In this document: piece by piece, positions 25,747 through 37,215 of the stretch
Numbering within the stretch: the stretch's first letter is position 1
Layout: the number at the start of each line of letters is the position of its first letter
The notes under the pieces: generated by a model
Database searches by the model: none
Told to the model about the DNA's origin: nothing
The model's input: only the letters and a program-made list of their open reading frames with translations
Translations under genes and position numbers: made by a program
Origin: Pseudomonas sp. GD03858
GTDB lineage: Bacteria > Pseudomonadota > Gammaproteobacteria > Pseudomonadales > Pseudomonadaceae
DNA: 64,000 bases
Direction of reading: 5' to 3'
Assembly (NCBI RefSeq): GCF_029840925.1
Contig: NZ_JAOCDM010000018.1
Coordinates: 1-64,000, forward strand

Positions 25747-26415
25747 CTACTGGTCGTTCTCGTGGGTCAGTTCCAGCACCCGGTCCACCAGCTTGTAGAT
25801 ACCGCCCGCCGCTTCGCTGATGGACTTGGCCTCCATGTACGCTGGGGTCGTCACCAGCTTGCGCTGCACGTCCTCGACGATGTCATGCACATCGCACTCT
25901 TCATGGGTACCGCCCATCTTGACCACCGCCGCCGCCGTGCCAGCGTCATTGCCGATGGTGCAGACCACGCCCGGCCCATAGATCTTTGCCGCCAGGGCCG
26001 GCGAGATGCAGATCAGGCCGACCGGCTTGCAGGCATCGGCGAATGCCTCGGCCAGGTCCAGCACGTCCGGTTGCACGGTGCAGTTGGCGCCTTCGACGGC
26101 GAAGTTGGACAGGTTCTTCGCCGCGCCGAAACCGCCTGGAACGATCAATGCGTCGAAGTCCTCGACCCTGGCTTCACGAATGTCCTTGACCTCGCCCCGG
26201 GCAATGCGCGCCGACTCCACCAGGACATTGCGCGATTCGGGCATTTCTTCCCCGGTCAGATGATCAATCACGTGCATCTGCGCGATGTTCGGCGCGAAGC
26301 ACTGCACCTGGGCGCCACGCTGGTCGAGGCGCAGCAGGGTGATCACGCTCTCGTGGATTTCGGCGCCGTCGTACACGCCGCAACCGGACAGAATCACCGC
26401 AACTTTTTTCGTCAT
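25747..26415 (-). CDS. elbB: Glyoxalase ElbB (DJ-1/PfpI superfamily)
   Basis: Protein of 222 residues related to E. coli ElbB, which has been linked to isoprenoid production and has glyoxalase activity. Clear landmarks are VAVILSGCGVYDGAEIHE, CFAPNIAQMHVIDHLTGE, ALIVPGGFGAAKNLSNFA and LVTTPAYM. The nucleophile-elbow cysteine is in LICISPALAA. An upstream ATG at 26421 exists, but GGAG lies 8 nt before ATG 26415, which begins MTKKVAVIL as in relatives. Single gene between REP DNA and a divergent desaturase-like gene. Confidence 0.93.
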   Translation of the reverse strand: MTKKVAVILSGCGVYDGAEIHESVITLLRLDQRGAQVQCFAPNIAQMHVIDHLTGEEMPESRNVLVESARIARGEVKDIREARVEDFDALIVPGGFGAAKNLSNFAVEGANCTVQPDVLDLAEAFADACKPVGLICISPALAAKIYGPGVVCTIGNDAGTAAAVVKMGGTHEECDVHDIVEDVQRKLVTTPAYMEAKSISEAAGGIYKLVDRVLELTHENDQ

Positions 26416-26528
26416 GCTCATTACTCCAGTGTCGAGGCGCTAAATGTCCTCTAGTTTGGCAGATGTATCCATGGGATTTGCCTCCCGGGCGGCCTAATCT
26501 TCATGGATGACCTTGGAGGTGGCCGTTC

Positions 26529-27824
26529 ATGGACCTGATTCTGCTGGCCGTGCCGTTCTTCTTCGTGCTGATCGCGGTGGAGCTGATCGCCGACCGCGTG
26601 CGCGGGCGGCGCAACTATCAGCTCGCCGATTCGATCAACAGCCTCAGCACCGGCGCGCTGTCCACCAGCACCGGTCTGCTGACCAAGGGCGTGGGGCTGG
26701 TGACCTACGCGCTGGCCTGGGAACACCTGGCCGTGCTGCGGCTGCCGGCGGACGCCTGGTGGGTGTGGCTGGTCGCCTTCGTGCTCTACGACCTCTGCTA
26801 TTACTGGCTGCACCGCCTGGGCCACGAGCGCAACGTGCTGTGGGCGGCGCATTCGGTGCATCACCAGAGCGAGGAGTACAACCTCACCACCGCGCTGCGC
26901 CAGACCAGCAGCGGCTTCATCTTCTCGTGGATTTTCTACCTGCCGCTGGCGCTGCTGGGCGTGCCACCGCTGGTGTTCATCACCGTGGCATCGCTGAACC
27001 TGCTGTACCAGTTCTGGGTGCACACCCGCCATGTGCCCAAGCTGGGCTGGCTCGAGTGGCTCTTCATCACGCCGTCCAACCATCGTGTCCACCATGCGCA
27101 GAATCCTCTGTACTTGGATCGCAACTACGGTGGCGTGTTCATAATCTGGGACCGGCTGTTCGGCACCTTCCAGGAAGAGGACGAACGCGAGCCGGTGATC
27201 TTCGGCGTGACCACGCCCCTGGCCAGCTGGAACCCGTTGTGGGCCAACGTGCAGTTCTACGCCCAGCTCTGGCATGACGCCCGGCGCGCCGGCAGCTGGT
27301 GGGACAAGCTGCGCATCTGGTTCATGCCCACCGGCTGGCGTCCGGCGGACGTGGCGGCGGCTTATCCACAGCCCAAGCAGGACCTGGGTGCGTTTTGCAA
27401 GTTCGCCATCCCGCTGGGCGGCGCGCAGCAGCTCTACGTGACGGCGCAGTTCGCGGTCTATGTGGCGCTGGGCAGTTATCTGATGGAGGTGGCGGAGCGG
27501 GTACCGGCCACGGCGCTGGTGCTGGGCTGGGCGGTGATGGCGTTCGGCCTGTTCGTGCTCGGTGCCATGCTGGAGAACCGGCCCTGGGCGGGGCGGCTGG
27601 AACAGCTGCGGTTACTGCTCAATGCGCCGGCTCTCTACCTGGCCGGCGCGTTCGGATTAGCGTTGGTCACGCCGTTGTTCTGGCTGCTGCTCGTGGTCTA
27701 CAGCCTGCTCAGCCTCGGTGGCCTGGCTCTCTGCCGCCGCGCGGCGCTCGGCGCGGCTGTTGCGAAAGCGCCGGCGCAGCCAGAGCAGCAGGCCCAGCAC
27801 CAGCAGGCCGCCGAGCACCCATAG
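26529..27824 (+). CDS. Sterol desaturase / fatty acid hydroxylase family membrane protein
   Basis: Di-iron membrane hydroxylase of 431 residues. The histidine clusters are present: HRLGHE (about residue 97), HSVHH (about 112), HTRH (about 163) and HRVHH (about 187). Four or more membrane segments surround them, and a second hydrophobic block fills about residues 305-405. GGAGG 9 nt before ATG 26529 supports the start. The natural substrate (a lipid or sterol-like molecule) is unknown. The last 56 codons overlap the dedA gene on the other strand. Its final 30 or so residues are Ala/Gln-rich and look like read-through of antisense DNA rather than a folded domain. Confidence 0.88.
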   Translation: MDLILLAVPFFFVLIAVELIADRVRGRRNYQLADSINSLSTGALSTSTGLLTKGVGLVTYALAWEHLAVLRLPADAWWVWLVAFVLYDLCYYWLHRLGHERNVLWAAHSVHHQSEEYNLTTALRQTSSGFIFSWIFYLPLALLGVPPLVFITVASLNLLYQFWVHTRHVPKLGWLEWLFITPSNHRVHHAQNPLYLDRNYGGVFIIWDRLFGTFQEEDEREPVIFGVTTPLASWNPLWANVQFYAQLWHDARRAGSWWDKLRIWFMPTGWRPADVAAAYPQPKQDLGAFCKFAIPLGGAQQLYVTAQFAVYVALGSYLMEVAERVPATALVLGWAVMAFGLFVLGAMLENRPWAGRLEQLRLLLNAPALYLAGAFGLALVTPLFWLLLVVYSLLSLGGLALCRRAALGAAVAKAPAQPEQQAQHQQAAEHP

Positions 27825-28301
27825 CTCGTACTTCTTGATGCTGCCGAGCATGCCTTCGAGGATGGCGCCGAAGTGGTAGGCCGCCAGGCCCAGGGCCAGG
27901 GCCCAGACCGCGGCGCCGATGCCGTTGAGCAACAGGTAGCGGCGCGGCGGATAGCCCGACAGGCCGATGGCCACCGGCATCACCGTGCGCAGGCCGTAGA
28001 CGAAGCGGAAGCTCAGCACCCAGATGTCCGGATGGCGGCGGATGTGTTCCAGCGCCCGGTCGCCCATGGCCTGCCAGCGCGGCTTGCGGGCAAGGATCTT
28101 GCGCCCGTGGCGGCGCCCCATGAAGTACCACAGCTGGTCACCGGCATAGCTGCCGCAGAAGGCCACCAGGACCACCAGCTTGATATCCATGTATTCGCGA
28201 AACGCAAGAAACCCCGCGAGTACCAGGATGGTCTCGCCTTCGAAGAACGTGCCGAGAAAAAGGGCAAAGTAGCCGAAATCGTTCAGGAATTGTTGAAGCA
28301 T
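27657..28301 (-). CDS. DedA-family inner-membrane protein
   Basis: A 214-residue polytopic protein. The DedA/SNARE-associated features are FGYFALFLGTFFEGETILVLAGFLAF at the N-terminus and FRFVYGLRTVMPVAIGLSGYPPRRYLLLN in the middle, with the conserved arginines. Family members act in membrane homeostasis and undecaprenyl-phosphate or phospholipid translocation. The C-terminal 35 residues are charged (Arg, then Glu/Gln) and lie in the region overlapping the convergent desaturase-like gene by 168 bp. A single gene divergent from hemB. Confidence 0.9.
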   Translation of the reverse strand: MLQQFLNDFGYFALFLGTFFEGETILVLAGFLAFREYMDIKLVVLVAFCGSYAGDQLWYFMGRRHGRKILARKPRWQAMGDRALEHIRRHPDIWVLSFRFVYGLRTVMPVAIGLSGYPPRRYLLLNGIGAAVWALALGLAAYHFGAILEGMLGSIKKYELWVLGGLLVLGLLLWLRRRFRNSRAERRAAAESQATEAEQAVDHEQQPEQRRDQR

Positions 28302-28383
28302 TTTCAGGCGTGCTGGCGAAATGAACGCGCAGCCTACCCCTTCGGGCGCGATCGGGAAAGTGTCCTAATGCGTCTCGACGTGA

Positions 28384-29520
<1,137 letters not shown>

Positions 29521-29539
29521 CGCTCTCCAGGAACGTCAG

Positions 29540-31771
29540 ATGAACAACGAAGAGCTCAACCCTGTCGCTATCAAGGAAGTCCAGGCCGTGCCCGAAGAGA
29601 TGCTGCAGACCCCGCCTGATCTGCCGGCGCCCCCCGAGCCGGTGGCGGAAGCCGCCGCGCCCGCTCCGGCCCCGGCCCCGGCGATCGCCGTGCCAAGCCT
29701 GGACGACAGCAGCCTGTACATTCATCGCGAGCTGTCGCAGCTGCAGTTCAACATCCGCGTGCTGGAGCAGGCGCTGGACGAGTCCTACCCGCTGCTCGAG
29801 CGCCTGAAGTTCCTGCTGATCTTTTCCAGCAACCTGGACGAGTTCTTCGAGATCCGCGTGGCCGGCCTGAAGAAACAGATCAATTTCGCCCGTGAGCAGG
29901 CTGGCGCCGACGGTCTGCAGCCGCACCAGGCGCTGGCGCGCATCAGCGAGCTGGTGCACAGCGAGGTGGATCGTCAGTACGCGATTCTCAACGACGTGCT
30001 GCTGCCTGAGCTGGAGAAGCACGCCATCCGCTTCATCCGCCGTCGCTACTGGACGCCCAAGCTCAAGACCTGGGTGCGTCGATTCTTCCGCGACGAGATC
30101 GCCCCGATCATCACCCCGATCGGCCTCGACCCGACTCACCCGTTCCCGCTGCTGGTGAACAAGAGCCTCAACTTCATCGTCGAGCTCGAAGGTGTCGATG
30201 CCTTCGGCCGCGACTCTGGCCTGGCGATCATCCCGGCGCCACGCCTGCTGCCACGGGTGATCCGTGTGCCGGAGGAGGTCGGTGGCCCGGGCGACAACTA
30301 CGTGTTCCTGTCGTCGATGATCCACGCCCACGCCGATGACCTGTTCCAGGGCATGAAGGTCAAAGGCTGCTATCAGTTCCGCCTGACCCGCAACGCCGAC
30401 CTGGCGCTGGACTCCGAGGAAGTCGACGACCTTGCCCGCGCCCTGCGGGGTGAACTGTTCTCGCGGCGCTATGGCGATGCCGTGCGCCTCGAGGTGGCCG
30501 ACACCTGCCCGAAACATCTGTCGGACTACCTGCTCAAGCAGTTCAGCCTGAGCGAGAGCGAGCTGTACCAGGTCAACGGCCCGGTCAACCTGACCCGCCT
30601 GTTCAGCATCACCGGCCTCGACAGCCACCCGGAGCTGCAGTACACACCGTTCACCCCGGCGATCCCCAAGCTGCTGCAGAACGCCGACAACATCTTCAGC
30701 GTGATCGGCAAGCAGGATGTGCTGCTGATGCACCCGTTCGAGTCGTTCACCCCGGTGATCGACCTGCTGCGCCAGGCCGCTAAGGATCCGCACGTGCTCG
30801 CCGTGCGCCAGACCCTGTACCGCTCCGGGGCCAACTCGGAGATCGTCGACGCCCTGGTGGACGCGGCGCGTAACGGCAAGGAGGTCACCGCGGTGATCGA
30901 GCTGCGCGCGCGCTTCGACGAAGAGTCCAACCTGCAGATGGCCAGCCGCCTGCAGGCTGCCGGCGCGGTGGTGATCTACGGCGTGGTGGGCTTCAAGACC
31001 CACGCCAAGATGATGCTGATCCTGCGTCGCGAGCAGGGCGAGATCGTCCGCTACGCGCACCTGGGCACCGGCAACTACCACGCCGGCAACGCCCGCCTCT
31101 ACACCGACTACAGCCTGCTGACCTCCGACGACGCCCTCACCGAGGACGTCGGCAAGCTGTTCAGCCAGCTGATCGGCATGGGCAAGACCCTGCGCATGAA
31201 GAAGCTGCTGCACGCGCCCTTCACCCTGAAGAAAGGCATGCTCGACATGATCGCCCGGGAGACCCAGTTCGCCCTGGAAGGCAAGCCGGCGCACATCATC
31301 GCCAAGTTCAACTCGCTGACCGACGCCAAGATCATCAAGGCGCTGTACAAGGCCAGCCAGTCGGGCGTGCGCATCGACCTGGTGGTGCGCGGCATGTGCT
31401 GCCTGCGCCCGGGCATTGCGGGGGTGTCGCACAATATCCACGTGCGCTCGATCATCGGTCGCTTCCTCGAGCACACCCGGGTGTTCTACTTCCTCAATGG
31501 CGGCGAGGAGCAGATCTACCTGTCCAGCGCCGACTGGATGGAGCGCAACCTCGACAAGCGCGTCGAGACCTGCTTCCCGGTGGAGGGCAAGAAGCTGCTG
31601 CTGCGGGTGAAGAAGGAACTGGAGCTGTACCTGACCGACAACACCCAGGCCTGGACCCTGCAGCCGGACGGGCGCTACGTGCGCAGCACGCCGACCGGCA
31701 ACCAGAACCCGCGCAGTGCCCAGGCGACGCTGCTTGAGCGGCTGAGCAATCCGGTGCTGAACGTTCGCTAG
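29540..31771 (+). CDS. ppk: Polyphosphate kinase 1
   Basis: Makes long-chain polyphosphate from ATP. The 743-residue protein has the PPK1 order: N domain ([12 protein letters not shown] about residue 58), head domain, and two catalytic C domains. The phosphorylated histidine is expected at H488 in [23 protein letters not shown] near residue 664 is a second signature. An extra N-terminal segment of about 50 residues rich in Pro, Ala and Glu precedes the conserved start and makes it longer than the roughly 690 residues usual for the family. ppx is convergent downstream rather than co-transcribed as in E. coli. Confidence 0.96.
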   Translation: MNNEELNPVAIKEVQAVPEEMLQTPPDLPAPPEPVAEAAAPAPAPAPAIAVPSLDDSSLYIHRELSQLQFNIRVLEQALDESYPLLERLKFLLIFSSNLDEFFEIRVAGLKKQINFAREQAGADGLQPHQALARISELVHSEVDRQYAILNDVLLPELEKHAIRFIRRRYWTPKLKTWVRRFFRDEIAPIITPIGLDPTHPFPLLVNKSLNFIVELEGVDAFGRDSGLAIIPAPRLLPRVIRVPEEVGGPGDNYVFLSSMIHAHADDLFQGMKVKGCYQFRLTRNADLALDSEEVDDLARALRGELFSRRYGDAVRLEVADTCPKHLSDYLLKQFSLSESELYQVNGPVNLTRLFSITGLDSHPELQYTPFTPAIPKLLQNADNIFSVIGKQDVLLMHPFESFTPVIDLLRQAAKDPHVLAVRQTLYRSGANSEIVDALVDAARNGKEVTAVIELRARFDEESNLQMASRLQAAGAVVIYGVVGFKTHAKMMLILRREQGEIVRYAHLGTGNYHAGNARLYTDYSLLTSDDALTEDVGKLFSQLIGMGKTLRMKKLLHAPFTLKKGMLDMIARETQFALEGKPAHIIAKFNSLTDAKIIKALYKASQSGVRIDLVVRGMCCLRPGIAGVSHNIHVRSIIGRFLEHTRVFYFLNGGEEQIYLSSADWMERNLDKRVETCFPVEGKKLLLRVKKELELYLTDNTQAWTLQPDGRYVRSTPTGNQNPRSAQATLLERLSNPVLNVR

Positions 31772-31780
31772 TACCGACAT

Positions 31781-31888
31781 GGGGGGCCGCTTTGCGGCCC
31801 TTTCGCGACACAAGGCCGCTCCTACAGGCGATCGCGATTCCCTGTAGGAGCGGCCCTGTGTCGCGAAAGGGGCGCAAAGCGCCCCCCC
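31781..31888. repeat. REP pair (GTAGGAGCGGCC family), tail-to-tail
   Basis: GCCGCTTTGCGGC plus CGACACAAGGCCGCTCCTAC, then the mirrored arm CCTGTAGGAGCGGCC and GGGGCGCAAAGCGCCCC. It lies between the convergent ppk and ppx genes and probably forms the 3' ends of both. Confidence 0.85.
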
Positions 31889-31896
31889 TTTGGTCT

Positions 31897-33399
31897 TTAG
31901 CGCACGCTCAGCACAAACCCAACCCGCGCCAGCCACTCCGCCTCGTTGGCGAAGTCGGCCTGGGTCAGCTGGTTCTGTTCCAGCCAGCCTTCGGGGAATA
32001 CGACCTCCAGGCTGTTGTCGCCCGCCTGCAGCACCACTTTCGGCATCTGCTGGGTGCCACGGATGTGGTGGAACAGGATGGCGAAGCGCAGCAGCACGCA
32101 CAGGCGCAGCAGCTTGATGCCTTCATCGCCGAGTTCGTTGAACTTGTCCTTGGGGATGTTGCGGCGATGGCCGCGCACCAGCAGCGCCATCATCTGCTGA
32201 TCTTCGCGAGAGAAGCCGGACAGGTCGGAGTGCTCGATCAGGTAGGCGCCGTGCTTGTGATAATGGTAATGAGCGATATCCAGGCCGATTTCATGGATTT
32301 TCGCCGCCCAGCCCAGCAGATCGCGCCAGTTTCCCTCTTCCAGGCCCCATGCCTTGGCTACTTGGTCGAAGGCATGCAAGGCCTTGCGCTCCACGCGCGC
32401 TGCCTGGCCCTGGTCGACGTGGTAACGCTCCATCAGCGAGTTGAGGGTGCGTTCGCGCACGTCTTCATGGTGGTGGCGACCCAGCAGGTCGAACAGCACG
32501 CCCTCGCGCAGGGCGCCGTCGCAATGCTCCATGCGCTGCAACTCCAGCGCGTCGAAGATCGCCTCGAGGATAGCCAGGCCCGCCGGGAAGATGGTCCGGC
32601 GATCGGGCTTGACCCCTTCGAAGTCGATCTTGTCGGTGTCCCCGAGCTTGAACAGCTTGCGCTTGACCCACGCCAGGCCCTCGGCGTTGACCTCGCCATT
32701 GCCCAGCCCGCCAGACTTGATCGCCGCACCGATGGCGCGGATGGTCCCGGACGAACCGATGGCCTCGTCCCAGGTCAGGCGGTGCAGGGCGTTCTCGATG
32801 CTCATCAGTTCCAGGCGCGCGGCGGTGTAGGCCTGGGCGTAGCGCGCCGGGGTGATCTTGCCGTCGCGGAAGTAGCGCTGGGTGAAGCTGACGCAGCCCA
32901 TCTGCAGGCTTTCGCGCAGCAGCGGCTCGAAGCGCTGGCCGATGATGAACTCGGTGCTGCCACCACCGATGTCGGCGACCAGGCGCTTGCCGGGGGTGTC
33001 GGCCAGGGTGTGGGACACGCCCAGGTAGATCAGGCGCGCCTCTTCACGGCCGGAGATGACCTCCACCGGGTGGCCGAGAATGGCCTCGGCGCGCTGGATG
33101 AACTCGTTGCGGTTGCGGGCCTCGCGCAGGGCGTTGGTGCCGACGATGCGCACCGAGCCCTGCGGCATGCCGTTGATCAGCTGGGCGAAGCGCTTGAGGC
33201 ATTCGAGCCCGCGCTGAATGGCTTCTTCGCTGAGCTTGCGTTCGTCGTCTATGCCGGCAGCCAGCTGAACCTTCTCGCCAAGCCTTTCAAGAATGCGGAT
33301 TTCCGTATGATGGGCCTTGGCCACGACCATGTGGAAGCTGTTGGAGCCTAGGTCGATGGCGGCGATCAGAGACAGGTTCTTCGCGGTGGTATGCGGCAT
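31897..33399 (-). CDS. ppx: Exopolyphosphatase
   Basis: Removes terminal phosphate from polyphosphate; ASKHA-fold enzyme of the Ppx/GppA family. The 500-residue protein starts [23 protein letters not shown], and the phosphate-1 motif [13 protein letters not shown] marks the true N-terminus. Phosphate-2 is in [12 protein letters not shown] near residue 145. An HD-like C-terminal domain carries [16 protein letters not shown]. The frame is open to 33486, but the extra 29 residues are not family sequence. Divergent from trxA; convergent with ppk, its metabolic opposite. Confidence 0.95.
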   Translation of the reverse strand: MPHTTAKNLSLIAAIDLGSNSFHMVVAKAHHTEIRILERLGEKVQLAAGIDDERKLSEEAIQRGLECLKRFAQLINGMPQGSVRIVGTNALREARNRNEFIQRAEAILGHPVEVISGREEARLIYLGVSHTLADTPGKRLVADIGGGSTEFIIGQRFEPLLRESLQMGCVSFTQRYFRDGKITPARYAQAYTAARLELMSIENALHRLTWDEAIGSSGTIRAIGAAIKSGGLGNGEVNAEGLAWVKRKLFKLGDTDKIDFEGVKPDRRTIFPAGLAILEAIFDALELQRMEHCDGALREGVLFDLLGRHHHEDVRERTLNSLMERYHVDQGQAARVERKALHAFDQVAKAWGLEEGNWRDLLGWAAKIHEIGLDIAHYHYHKHGAYLIEHSDLSGFSREDQQMMALLVRGHRRNIPKDKFNELGDEGIKLLRLCVLLRFAILFHHIRGTQQMPKVVLQAGDNSLEVVFPEGWLEQNQLTQADFANEAEWLARVGFVLSVR

Positions 33400-33643
33400 G
33401 ATCTGGAGGTTCTCGGTCGTTAACCCGGCAATCGTGCCACGATCGCGGCCATACGCCAACGCGCGGCACTGCGCGGCTTGATGCATGGCAATGTCATAGC
33501 AATGTTATGACCGCGACATGACGGTTTCGATTCGCGGTGTCTTGCACAACTATAGTTACACTCAATCGTCCGTGGCTTCCTGTCGCGCCTGGGTGCGGCT
33601 ATGATGGGCAACGTTTTTTTGTGCTTACGACCTGGAGATATCC

Positions 33644-33973
33644 ATGAGCAGCGATCTTATCAAACATGTCACCGACGCCAGCTTCGAAGCCGACGTACTG
33701 AAGGCCGAAGGCGCGGTGCTGGTCGACTACTGGGCTGAATGGTGCGGCCCATGCAAGATGATCGCGCCGGTACTGGACGACATCGCCGCTGAATACCAAG
33801 GCAAGGTGACCATCGCCAAGCTGAACATCGACGAAAACCAGGAAACCCCGGCCAAGCACGGCGTGCGTGGTATCCCGACCCTGATGCTGTTCAAGAACGG
33901 CAACGTCGAGGCCACCAAGGTCGGCGCACTGTCCAAGTCGCAGCTCAAGGCGTTCCTCGACGCCAGCCTGTGA
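33644..33973 (+). CDS. trxA: Thioredoxin 1
   Basis: Disulfide reductase of the cytoplasm, 109 residues. The redox motif WCGPC has C34 and C37. The cis-proline loop is GIPTLMLF. The length and the trxA-rho neighbourhood are standard for gamma-proteobacteria. GGAG lies about 9 nt before ATG 33644. An intrinsic terminator follows 7 bp after the stop codon, so it is largely monocistronic. Confidence 0.98.
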   Translation: MSSDLIKHVTDASFEADVLKAEGAVLVDYWAEWCGPCKMIAPVLDDIAAEYQGKVTIAKLNIDENQETPAKHGVRGIPTLMLFKNGNVEATKVGALSKSQLKAFLDASL

Positions 33974-33980
33974 TTTGATG

Positions 33981-34006
33981 AAGCCCCGCAGATGCGGGGC
34001 TTTTCT
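33981..34006 (+). terminator. Intrinsic terminator of trxA
   Basis: Stem AAGCCCCGC / GCGGGGCTT (loop AGAT) followed by TTCTTT. Classic placement just after the trxA stop. Confidence 0.92.
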
Positions 34007-34282
34007 TTATCTGTCGTAGGTATTTTCCGTGAGGGCCGGCGAGCCCCGCTATCGTGCCCATCCAGACGGATGGCCCCGGAAAACGGTGGCCAAAACCACT
34101 AGACGTCGAAAAAAGCAAGTGTTACATTCGGCCTCGCACTGCTTCTCCAGTGCCCTCTGCACGCCGTCGCCGAAGCATCCCTAATTCGAATCAGTACGCG
34201 ATCCTGTCGCCATCTTGCGGCGCGGCCTCATTAAGCCAACGCTTAATTTCTCCCTTCCTTACATGATTACGTCACTCCCCTT
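34007..34282 (+). promoter_or_regulatory. rho promoter and long structured leader region
   Basis: A 276-bp gene-free stretch before rho. At 34023-34083 TTTTCCG pairs with CGGAAAA and GGGCC (34033-34037) with GGCCC (34072-34076), enclosing a C-rich segment. E. coli rho is autoregulated by termination in its leader, so a long leader fits. The transcription start cannot be placed by eye. Confidence 0.4.
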
Positions 34283-35542
34283 ATGAACCTGACAGAACTC
34301 AAGCAAAAGCCGATTACCGATCTTTTGGAAATGGCCGAACAGATGGGCATCGAAAACATGGCCCGTTCGCGCAAACAGGACGTGATTTTCGCCCTGCTGA
34401 AAAAGCATGCGAAAAGCGGCGAAGAGATCTCGGGTGACGGCGTGCTGGAGATTCTCCAGGATGGTTTCGGTTTCCTGCGTTCGGCGGATGCCTCTTACCT
34501 GGCCGGCCCTGACGACATCTACGTTTCGCCCAGCCAGATCCGTCGCTTCAACCTGCGCACCGGCGACACCATCGTCGGCAAGATCCGTCCACCGAAGGAA
34601 GGCGAGCGTTACTTCGCCCTGCTGAAGGTCGATACCATCAACTTCGACCGTCCGGAAAACGCGAAGAACAAGATTCTCTTCGAAAACCTGACGCCGCTGT
34701 TCCCCAACAAGCGCCTGAAGATGGAAGCCGGCAACGGTTCCACCGAAGACCTCACCGGTCGTGTCATCGACCTGTGCGCCCCGATCGGCAAAGGCCAGCG
34801 CGGCCTGATCGTCGCCCCGCCGAAAGCGGGCAAGACCATCATGCTGCAGAACATCGCGGCCAACATCACCCGTAACAACCCCGAGTGCCACCTGATCGTC
34901 CTGCTGATCGACGAGCGCCCGGAAGAAGTGACCGAGATGCAGCGCACCGTGCGCGGCGAAGTGGTCGCCTCGACCTTCGACGAGCCGCCGACCCGCCACG
35001 TGCAGGTTGCCGAGATGGTCATCGAGAAGGCCAAGCGCCTGGTCGAGCACAAGAAGGACGTGGTCATCCTGCTCGACTCGATCACCCGTCTGGCCCGTGC
35101 CTACAACACCGTGATCCCGAGCTCCGGCAAGGTGCTGACCGGTGGTGTCGACGCCCACGCCCTGGAGAAGCCGAAGCGTTTCTTCGGTGCCGCGCGTAAC
35201 ATCGAGGAAGGCGGTTCGCTGACCATCATCGCCACCGCGCTGGTCGAGACCGGCTCGAAGATGGACGAAGTGATCTACGAAGAGTTCAAGGGTACCGGCA
35301 ACATGGAGCTGCCGCTGGACCGTCGCATCGCCGAGAAGCGCGTGTTCCCGGCCATCAACATCAACAAGTCCGGTACTCGCCGCGAAGAGCTGCTGACCGC
35401 CGACGACGAACTGCAGCGCATGTGGATCCTGCGCAAGCTGCTGCACCCGATGGACGAGATCGCCGCCATCGAGTTCCTGGTCGACAAGCTCAAGCAGACC
35501 AAGACCAACGATGAGTTCTTCCTGTCGATGAAGCGCAAGTAA
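34283..35542 (+). CDS. rho: Transcription termination factor Rho
   Basis: Hexameric RNA-dependent ATPase that ends transcription. The 419-residue protein has the family length and order: N-terminal helical domain ([19 protein letters not shown]), cold-shock RNA-binding domain ([20 protein letters not shown]), P-loop APPKAGKT near residue 181, Walker B region [10 protein letters not shown] and the Q/R-loops ([23 protein letters not shown]). No insertion of the prion-like type is seen. It stands alone, with terminator and leader upstream and a REP pair downstream. Confidence 0.98.
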   Translation: MNLTELKQKPITDLLEMAEQMGIENMARSRKQDVIFALLKKHAKSGEEISGDGVLEILQDGFGFLRSADASYLAGPDDIYVSPSQIRRFNLRTGDTIVGKIRPPKEGERYFALLKVDTINFDRPENAKNKILFENLTPLFPNKRLKMEAGNGSTEDLTGRVIDLCAPIGKGQRGLIVAPPKAGKTIMLQNIAANITRNNPECHLIVLLIDERPEEVTEMQRTVRGEVVASTFDEPPTRHVQVAEMVIEKAKRLVEHKKDVVILLDSITRLARAYNTVIPSSGKVLTGGVDAHALEKPKRFFGAARNIEEGGSLTIIATALVETGSKMDEVIYEEFKGTGNMELPLDRRIAEKRVFPAININKSGTRREELLTADDELQRMWILRKLLHPMDEIAAIEFLVDKLKQTKTNDEFFLSMKRK

Positions 35543-35565
35543 GCGTTTCAGACTGGAACCGAATG

Positions 35566-35668
35566 GGGCTGCTGCGCAGCCCATCGCGACACAAGGCCGC
35601 TCCTACAGGATTATCCATCCCCCTGTAGGAGCGGCCTTGTGTCGCGATGGGTCGCGAAGCGGCCCCTT
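35566..35668. repeat. REP pair (GTAGGAGCGGCC family), tail-to-tail
   Basis: GCGACACAAGGCCGCTCCTA then CCTGTAGGAGCGGCCTTGTG across about 17 bp, with outer stems GGGCTGCTGCGCAGCCC and GTCGCGAAGCGGCCCC. Lies between rho and ubiD, which are on the same strand. Confidence 0.85.
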
Positions 35669-35748
35669 TTCATTTTTGCCCCCAAACCAGGTGTGAACGG
35701 CGCTACACTCTGCACCCCCGACCGATACGCCCAACATGAGGCCCTTGC

Positions 35749-37215
35749 ATGCAGTATCGCGACTTGCGCGACTTCATCCGTGGCCTGGAACAGCGCGGTG
35801 AACTCAAGCGCATCCAGGTTCCCATCTCCCCTGTCCTGGAAATGACCGAAGTCTGCGACCGCACCCTGCGCGCCAAGGGCCCGGCGTTGCTGTTCGAAAA
35901 GCCCACCGGCTTCGACATCCCAGTGCTGGGCAACCTGTTCGGCACCCCCGAGCGCGTGGCCATGGGCATGGGCGCCGAATCGACCGAGGAACTGCGCGAG
36001 ATCGGCAAGCTGCTGGCGTTCCTCAAGGAGCCTGAGCCGCCGAAGGGCCTGAAGGACGCCTGGTCGAAACTGCCGATCTTCAAGAAGGTCGTGTCCATGG
36101 CGCCGAAGGTGGTCAAGGACGCGGTGTGCCAGGAAATCGTGGTCGAAGGCGACGACGTCGACCTGGGCCAGTTGCCGATCCAGCACTGTTGGCCGGGCGA
36201 CGTGGCGCCGCTGATCACCTGGGGCCTGACCGTGACTCGCGGGCCGAACAAGGACCGCCAGAACCTGGGTATCTACCGCCAGCAGGTGATCGGCCGCAAC
36301 AAGGTGATCATGCGCTGGCTGAGCCATCGCGGTGGGGCGCTGGACTACCGCGAATGGTGTGAAAAGCACCCAGGCCAACCATTCCCCGTGGCCGTTGCCC
36401 TCGGTGCGGACCCCGCGACCATTCTCGGCGCGGTGACGCCGGTTCCAGACACCTTGTCCGAATACGCTTTCGCCGGTCTGTTGCGCGGCAACCGTACCGA
36501 ACTGGTCAAATGCCGTGGCAACGACCTGCAGGTGCCGGCTACCGCCGAGATCATCCTCGAAGGCGTGATCCACCCCGGCGAGATGGCCCCGGAAGGCCCT
36601 TACGGCGACCACACGGGTTACTACAACGAGGTGGACAGCTTCCCGGTATTCACCGTCGAGCGCATCACCCACCGGCAGAAACCGATCTACCACAGCACCT
36701 ACACCGGTCGACCACCGGATGAACCCGCGATCCTCGGCGTGGCGCTGAACGAAGTGTTCGTGCCGATCCTGCAGAAGCAGTTCCCCGAGATCACCGACTT
36801 CTACCTGCCGCCCGAGGGCTGCTCGTACCGCATGGCGGTGGTGACCATGAAGAAGCAGTACCCAGGCCACGCCAAGCGCGTCATGCTGGGTGTGTGGTCG
36901 TTCCTGCGACAGTTCATGTACACCAAGTTCGTTATCGTCACCGACGACGACATCAACGCCCGTGACTGGAACGATGTGATCTGGGCCATCACCACGCGCA
37001 TGGACCCCAAGCGTGATACGGTGATGATCGACAACACCCCGATCGACTACCTCGACTTCGCGTCGCCGGTGTCGGGCCTGGGGTCGAAGATGGGCCTGGA
37101 CGCCACCCACAAGTGGCCAGGCGAGACTACACGCGAATGGGGCCGGGTCATCGTCAAGGACGAGGCCGTCACCCGCCGTATCGATGAGTTGTGGGATCAG
37201 TTGGGAATAGATTGA
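35749..37215 (+). CDS. ubiD: 4-hydroxy-3-polyprenylbenzoate decarboxylase
   Basis: Prenyl-FMN-dependent decarboxylase of ubiquinone synthesis, 488 residues, the usual UbiD length. Landmarks: [22 protein letters not shown] at the start, [17 protein letters not shown] and [27 protein letters not shown] (about residues 265-290), the block with the catalytic Glu/Arg network. The stop overlaps the following reductase gene by 1 nt (TGATG), so the two are translationally coupled. Confidence 0.96.
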   Translation: MQYRDLRDFIRGLEQRGELKRIQVPISPVLEMTEVCDRTLRAKGPALLFEKPTGFDIPVLGNLFGTPERVAMGMGAESTEELREIGKLLAFLKEPEPPKGLKDAWSKLPIFKKVVSMAPKVVKDAVCQEIVVEGDDVDLGQLPIQHCWPGDVAPLITWGLTVTRGPNKDRQNLGIYRQQVIGRNKVIMRWLSHRGGALDYREWCEKHPGQPFPVAVALGADPATILGAVTPVPDTLSEYAFAGLLRGNRTELVKCRGNDLQVPATAEIILEGVIHPGEMAPEGPYGDHTGYYNEVDSFPVFTVERITHRQKPIYHSTYTGRPPDEPAILGVALNEVFVPILQKQFPEITDFYLPPEGCSYRMAVVTMKKQYPGHAKRVMLGVWSFLRQFMYTKFVIVTDDDINARDWNDVIWAITTRMDPKRDTVMIDNTPIDYLDFASPVSGLGSKMGLDATHKWPGETTREWGRVIVKDEAVTRRIDELWDQLGID

